From the NCBI GenBank assembly GCA_030639395.1, contig DAOWCW010000014.1:1-12495 (forward strand): a stretch of DNA of 12,495 bases, in the 5' to 3' direction. Of this stretch, positions 9,857-12,495 are shown piece by piece; position 1 is the first letter of the stretch, and each line of letters opens with the position of its first letter. The DNA comes from an archaeon. GTDB lineage: Archaea > Nanoarchaeota > Nanoarchaeia > Pacearchaeales > GW2011-AR1. The translations under genes were made by a program, and so were the position numbers. A model generated the notes under the pieces. That model was not told the origin of the DNA. It made no database searches and worked only from the letters and a program-made list of their open reading frames with translations.

Positions 9857-11554
9857 ATGACAAAAAACACATTCGCAATCTTCGGAATTCTCGCAGTTTT
9901 ACTATTGAGTTTGGGAATGGTAAGTTCAACAAATTCTAGCACATTCAGCATTACTGATATTTCCACTCAATCAAGCGTAGCGGAAGATGCAGGTTCATTC
10001 ACATTCACATTCAATTTAACATATACATCAACTTCTCAAGATATGGATTTCTCATTTGACGACTCATTTTCAACAATAGGAACAGTTACAATTTCAAATG
10101 AGACAGGATTAGATGGAACAATAGATGAATCAAGGATTGTAACTGGAACAGTAACGGGATTTGCAAATCAAGGAGGAAATTCATTAACAGTTTATATTAA
10201 CGCAACATCTCGTACAGAATATAGGGACGACGAGAGTAGTTTTACAGTATCTATTACAGACGCACCAGCCCCATCACCAACATCAAACACACTCTGCGAA
10301 CTAGAAGGCTACGATGAAGACGGCGACCTAGAAATCTCGGACTTCGACATAAACAACAACGGAGAAGGCTCAGATGACGAATGGCAATACCTAGACCAAA
10401 TCGAAATAGAAGTAGAAATAGAAAACACAAACAATGACGACGACGTCGAAGATGTAGAAGTAATGATAGTAATTTTCGACGACAAAATAGAAGACAGCGG
10501 AAGCGATGTGACAAACGACTTCGATATAAGTGACGAAATACTAACAGGCATCGGAAGACTAAGGGACGGCGATCAAGAAACAGTAACATTTACAATTGAC
10601 GAAGTGCCTGCAGACCTGGAAGACGGAACATACTACATGTATATAATGGTCTACGAAGACGGCAATGAAGACGAGCAATGCATATCCGAAATAGACTCCA
10701 CAGATTACTACTTCCAATTCACAGTTGAATCCGTAGACTACGACGAATCAATCGTGGTAAGAGGTGCAGAACTAGAAACACAAATCAACACATATTGCGA
10801 TCACAAGAACCTAGAAATCTCAATCCCAATTTACAACTTAGGAGAAGATGAAGAAGAAAAAATCTTAGTAAATTTATATAATTCAGAATTAGGAATCGAC
10901 AAATATGCAACAATAGATGATTTGGACAACGGAGATAAAGAAGTCTTAACTTTCTTTGTCGACATCCCTTCAGAACTAACTAAGGAAAGATATGATCTAG
11001 ACATAATCGTAAGCTTTGACTGGGACGACGAAGAAGATGACAATGACCCATTATCATACGACGAAGAAATTTCCGAAACATCAATCAGGCTAAATATCTT
11101 AAGCTGTGCAATAGCAGCTCCATCAATTACAGCAAGTTTAGAATCTTCAACAGAAATCGGACAAAACCTAATAGTAAAAACAACAATAACAAACAACGGG
11201 GACACTAACGATTTCGTAATCGCTCCAATAGGCTTCGAATCATGGGCAAATCTAGTAAGCGTAACACCAGGGACAGCAACAATAGCCTCTGGGGATTCAC
11301 AAGAAGTAATAATTATATTATCTCCAAAAGAATCGGGAGCACAAACATTTAGGATTAGCACAATTGTCGACGGCGAAACATATAATCAACCAGTTTCTGT
11401 AAGGATCGCAGAAGAACCGGGCATGTTCTCAGGACTAGGGTTAAGTGGATTGCCACTTTATCTAGCAGTAGGAATCGGAATTTTGCTAGTATTAGTCCTC
11501 CTAGCATTAATCGTAAGAGTTGCACGAAGACCAACAAAGTCAGCAGAATTTTAA
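9857..11554 (+). CDS. Putative S-layer / secreted cell-surface protein with C-terminal anchor
   Basis: This 565-aa protein is likely a surface-layer or major envelope protein. Residues 1-24 are a signal peptide (MTKNTFAIFGILAVLLLSLG). Residues 25-135 are Ser/Thr/Phe-rich and hold all four N-glycosylation sequons I find (N26, N53, N81, N115). After the linker DAPAPSPTSN come two similar, very acidic beta-sandwich-like domains (about 145-292 and 300-418), each framed by two cysteines (147/275 and 314/417) and each with an NGDKEVLTF / DGDQETVTF-type strand. A third, less acidic domain (about 423-516) has a TNNGDTNDF strand resembling CARDB or NEW3 folds. A membrane helix (about 532-553) and the basic end RVARRPTKSAEF follow. 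This tripartite tail fits an archaeosortase substrate, and the next gene encodes such an enzyme. Confidence 0.75.
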   Translation: MTKNTFAIFGILAVLLLSLGMVSSTNSSTFSITDISTQSSVAEDAGSFTFTFNLTYTSTSQDMDFSFDDSFSTIGTVTISNETGLDGTIDESRIVTGTVTGFANQGGNSLTVYINATSRTEYRDDESSFTVSITDAPAPSPTSNTLCELEGYDEDGDLEISDFDINNNGEGSDDEWQYLDQIEIEVEIENTNNDDDVEDVEVMIVIFDDKIEDSGSDVTNDFDISDEILTGIGRLRDGDQETVTFTIDEVPADLEDGTYYMYIMVYEDGNEDEQCISEIDSTDYYFQFTVESVDYDESIVVRGAELETQINTYCDHKNLEISIPIYNLGEDEEEKILVNLYNSELGIDKYATIDDLDNGDKEVLTFFVDIPSELTKERYDLDIIVSFDWDDEEDDNDPLSYDEEISETSIRLNILSCAIAAPSITASLESSTEIGQNLIVKTTITNNGDTNDFVIAPIGFESWANLVSVTPGTATIASGDSQEVIIILSPKESGAQTFRISTIVDGETYNQPVSVRIAEEPGMFSGLGLSGLPLYLAVGIGILLVLVLLALIVRVARRPTKSAEF

Positions 11555-11563
11555 TTTACACAA

Positions 11564-11573
11564 TTTTATAAAC
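11564..11573 (+). promoter_or_regulatory. TATA box of the archaeosortase gene
   Basis: TTTTATAAAC, about 20 nt before the ATG at 11593. The gene has its own promoter in the 38-nt gap after the S-layer-like gene. Confidence 0.5.
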
Positions 11574-11592
11574 AATAGAACTATTTATCTAT

Positions 11593-12144
11593 ATGAATAA
11601 AGACAGCAAAAAAATAACAAACCTCTTCTCAAGATACCTAGCAATCATAATCCTCGGTATAGCCAACCTCTACATAATCTACAAAATCCTAACTCCACTA
11701 ACAATCCACGCAACAAATCTAGCCCTCAAAATCTTCACCCCAACAACCCTAATAGAAAACGTTATCCAATTCAACCAAACCATAATCCAAATCGCTCCAT
11801 CTTGTGTCGCAGGCTCAGCATTCTATCTCCTTATAGCACTTTTTCTATCAACAGCAAACATTAAGCCAAAAACAAGATTAAAAGCAATCCTAACAGCCAC
11901 AGCAGCACTCTTCATCCTCAACGTCACAAGAATCCTAATCCTAGCCACTCTAACAACAACCCCAAATTTCGAAACAATTCACTGGATATTCTGGCACATC
12001 GCCTCAACAATATTCGTAGTCGTAACATACATCGCAACAATAAAAATCTACAAAATAAAATCAATACCAGTTGTATCCGACATTAAATATTTAAAATCTC
12101 TAACAAAACCAAAACGAAAGAAAAGAAATCCCACCAAACATTAA
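11593..12144 (+). CDS. Archaeosortase/exosortase family protein
   Basis: A membrane transpeptidase predicted to cut the C-terminal signal of surface proteins and join them to a lipid. The 183-aa protein has about four or five helices. The family's Cys-Arg-His triad is visible: C71 in APSCVAGSAFY, R113 in FILNVTRILIL, and a histidine in IHWIFWHIAST (H130 or H135, the latter better placed). It ends in a long basic tail, KSLTKPKRKKRNPTKH. The size is that of the small archaeosortases seen in DPANN. It lies 38 nt after the putative substrate, as in dedicated enzyme-substrate pairs. The coding strand is rich in A and C, giving much Ile, Thr and Asn. Confidence 0.85.
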   Translation: MNKDSKKITNLFSRYLAIIILGIANLYIIYKILTPLTIHATNLALKIFTPTTLIENVIQFNQTIIQIAPSCVAGSAFYLLIALFLSTANIKPKTRLKAILTATAALFILNVTRILILATLTTTPNFETIHWIFWHIASTIFVVVTYIATIKIYKIKSIPVVSDIKYLKSLTKPKRKKRNPTKH

Positions 12145-12190
12145 ATCTAAACCCGACATCTAGCATCTAATACCAATCCACCAAAACAAA

Positions 12191-12220
12191 AATCCCGTGT
12201 AATCTCGTGAAATCCCGTGG
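12191..12220. repeat. Three tandem decamers AATCYCGTGN
   Basis: AATCCCGTGT, AATCTCGTGA and AATCCCGTGG follow each other without gaps. They lie just left of the C-rich array of repeat copy 2 and are not present beside copy 1. Similar decamer-type intergenic repeats with AATCCGTG words occur in other prokaryotes, as far as I recall. Confidence 0.7.
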
Positions 12221-12495
12221 CCAAATCTCCCCTCCCCCAATCTCCCCAACCACCGACTACCCACTACCGACCCCCCACCACCTAATACATACACCCACCC
12301 CGACCCCCCACTACCAACCACCGACCACCGAATCTCGACCCCCGACCCCCAACCAACAATGGCATGCCCCAGCCAAACCAACAAAATAAGCGAGGGTACA
12401 AATAAAACCAAGTGTCCATAAGAAATCATGCGTGTTTTTCTGAAAGAAAAATGCCATGATTTTTTATGGAATAATACCGACTACCGACTACCGAC
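12221..12495 (-). repeat. Dispersed C-rich repeat, copy 2 (array 12221-12350, core 12351-12476, array resumes 12477-12495)
   Basis: This occupies most of the 351 bases after the archaeosortase. The array is built from degenerate 7-mers near ACCGACY (ACCGACT, ACCCACT, ACCGACC, ACCAACC, ACCGAAT). The core is 123/126 identical to 1821-1946, with changes at 12389, 12426 and 12433. After the core the array resumes with CCGACTA units and runs off the window, so the core is embedded in the array. The opposite strand has many G-runs and could form G-quadruplexes. Two minus-strand frames are open through the core, as in copy 1. Confidence 0.8.

Noticed and set aside
10831..11361. 176-aa open frame antisense to the S-layer-like gene
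   Set aside because: It is low-complexity Ser-rich translation produced by GAA/GAT/GAC codons on the other strand. No start signals.
12221..12350. CRISPR array
   Set aside because: Units are degenerate heptamers without constant repeats of 24-37 bp or unique spacers of regular length, and no cas genes are nearby.
12207..12389. 60-aa Pro/Thr-rich plus-strand open frame
   Set aside because: It is a direct translation of the C-rich array, with no start signals.

Overview
The window is ordinary chromosomal DNA of an archaeon, most likely a small-genome DPANN lineage close to Candidatus Pacearchaeota or Woesearchaeota. The evidence is archaeal information-processing genes (aIF5A with a hypusine site, eL40, eL43, Rpo12, prefoldin beta, Spt5, uL11), archaeal FtsZ and SepF, low G+C (about one third by eye), mostly leaderless genes with a TATA box 20-25 nt before the ATG, and an S-layer-like protein next to a small archaeosortase. 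The lineage is inferred from gene style, not from a marker tree.

Layout. On the minus strand, positions 1-2619 hold the 5' end of an unknown gene with a strong Shine-Dalgarno (SD) sequence, a site-2-type membrane metalloprotease, a C-rich repeat with a 126-bp core, eL40 and aIF5A. On the plus strand, 2774-8937 hold a SlyD-type FKBP prolyl isomerase, the conserved ftsZ-secE-spt5-rpl11 cluster, tRNA-Pro(TGG), a structured intergenic stretch, the eL43-rpoP-pfdB operon, sepF, and a Dph2-like protein that lacks its first domain. On the minus strand, 9026-9698 hold a 54-aa two-helix membrane protein with a perfect SD and a 122-aa four-helix membrane protein. On the plus strand, 9857-12144 hold a putative S-layer protein and an archaeosortase. 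A second copy of the repeat closes the window and runs past its end.

How the genes fit together. The centre is a translation, transcription, secretion and cell-division block: SecE, Spt5 and uL11 beside FtsZ, with the FtsZ membrane anchor SepF about 3 kb downstream. The right end looks like a cell-surface module, a large secreted glycoprotein-like protein and the transpeptidase that may anchor it.

The less ordinary signals are these: (1) a dispersed repeat with a nearly identical 126-bp core beside or inside degenerate heptamer arrays; (2) a domain-1-less Dph2; (3) an acidic eukaryote-like N-terminal extension on Spt5; (4) a GC-rich palindrome inside the FKBP coding sequence with an 11/13 match to an intergenic hairpin; (5) a structured segment after tRNA-Pro that ends in a 13-bp copy of the tRNA 3' region; (6) a stable hairpin at the predicted 5' end of the spt5 mRNA. 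No complete new defence or mobile system is visible.
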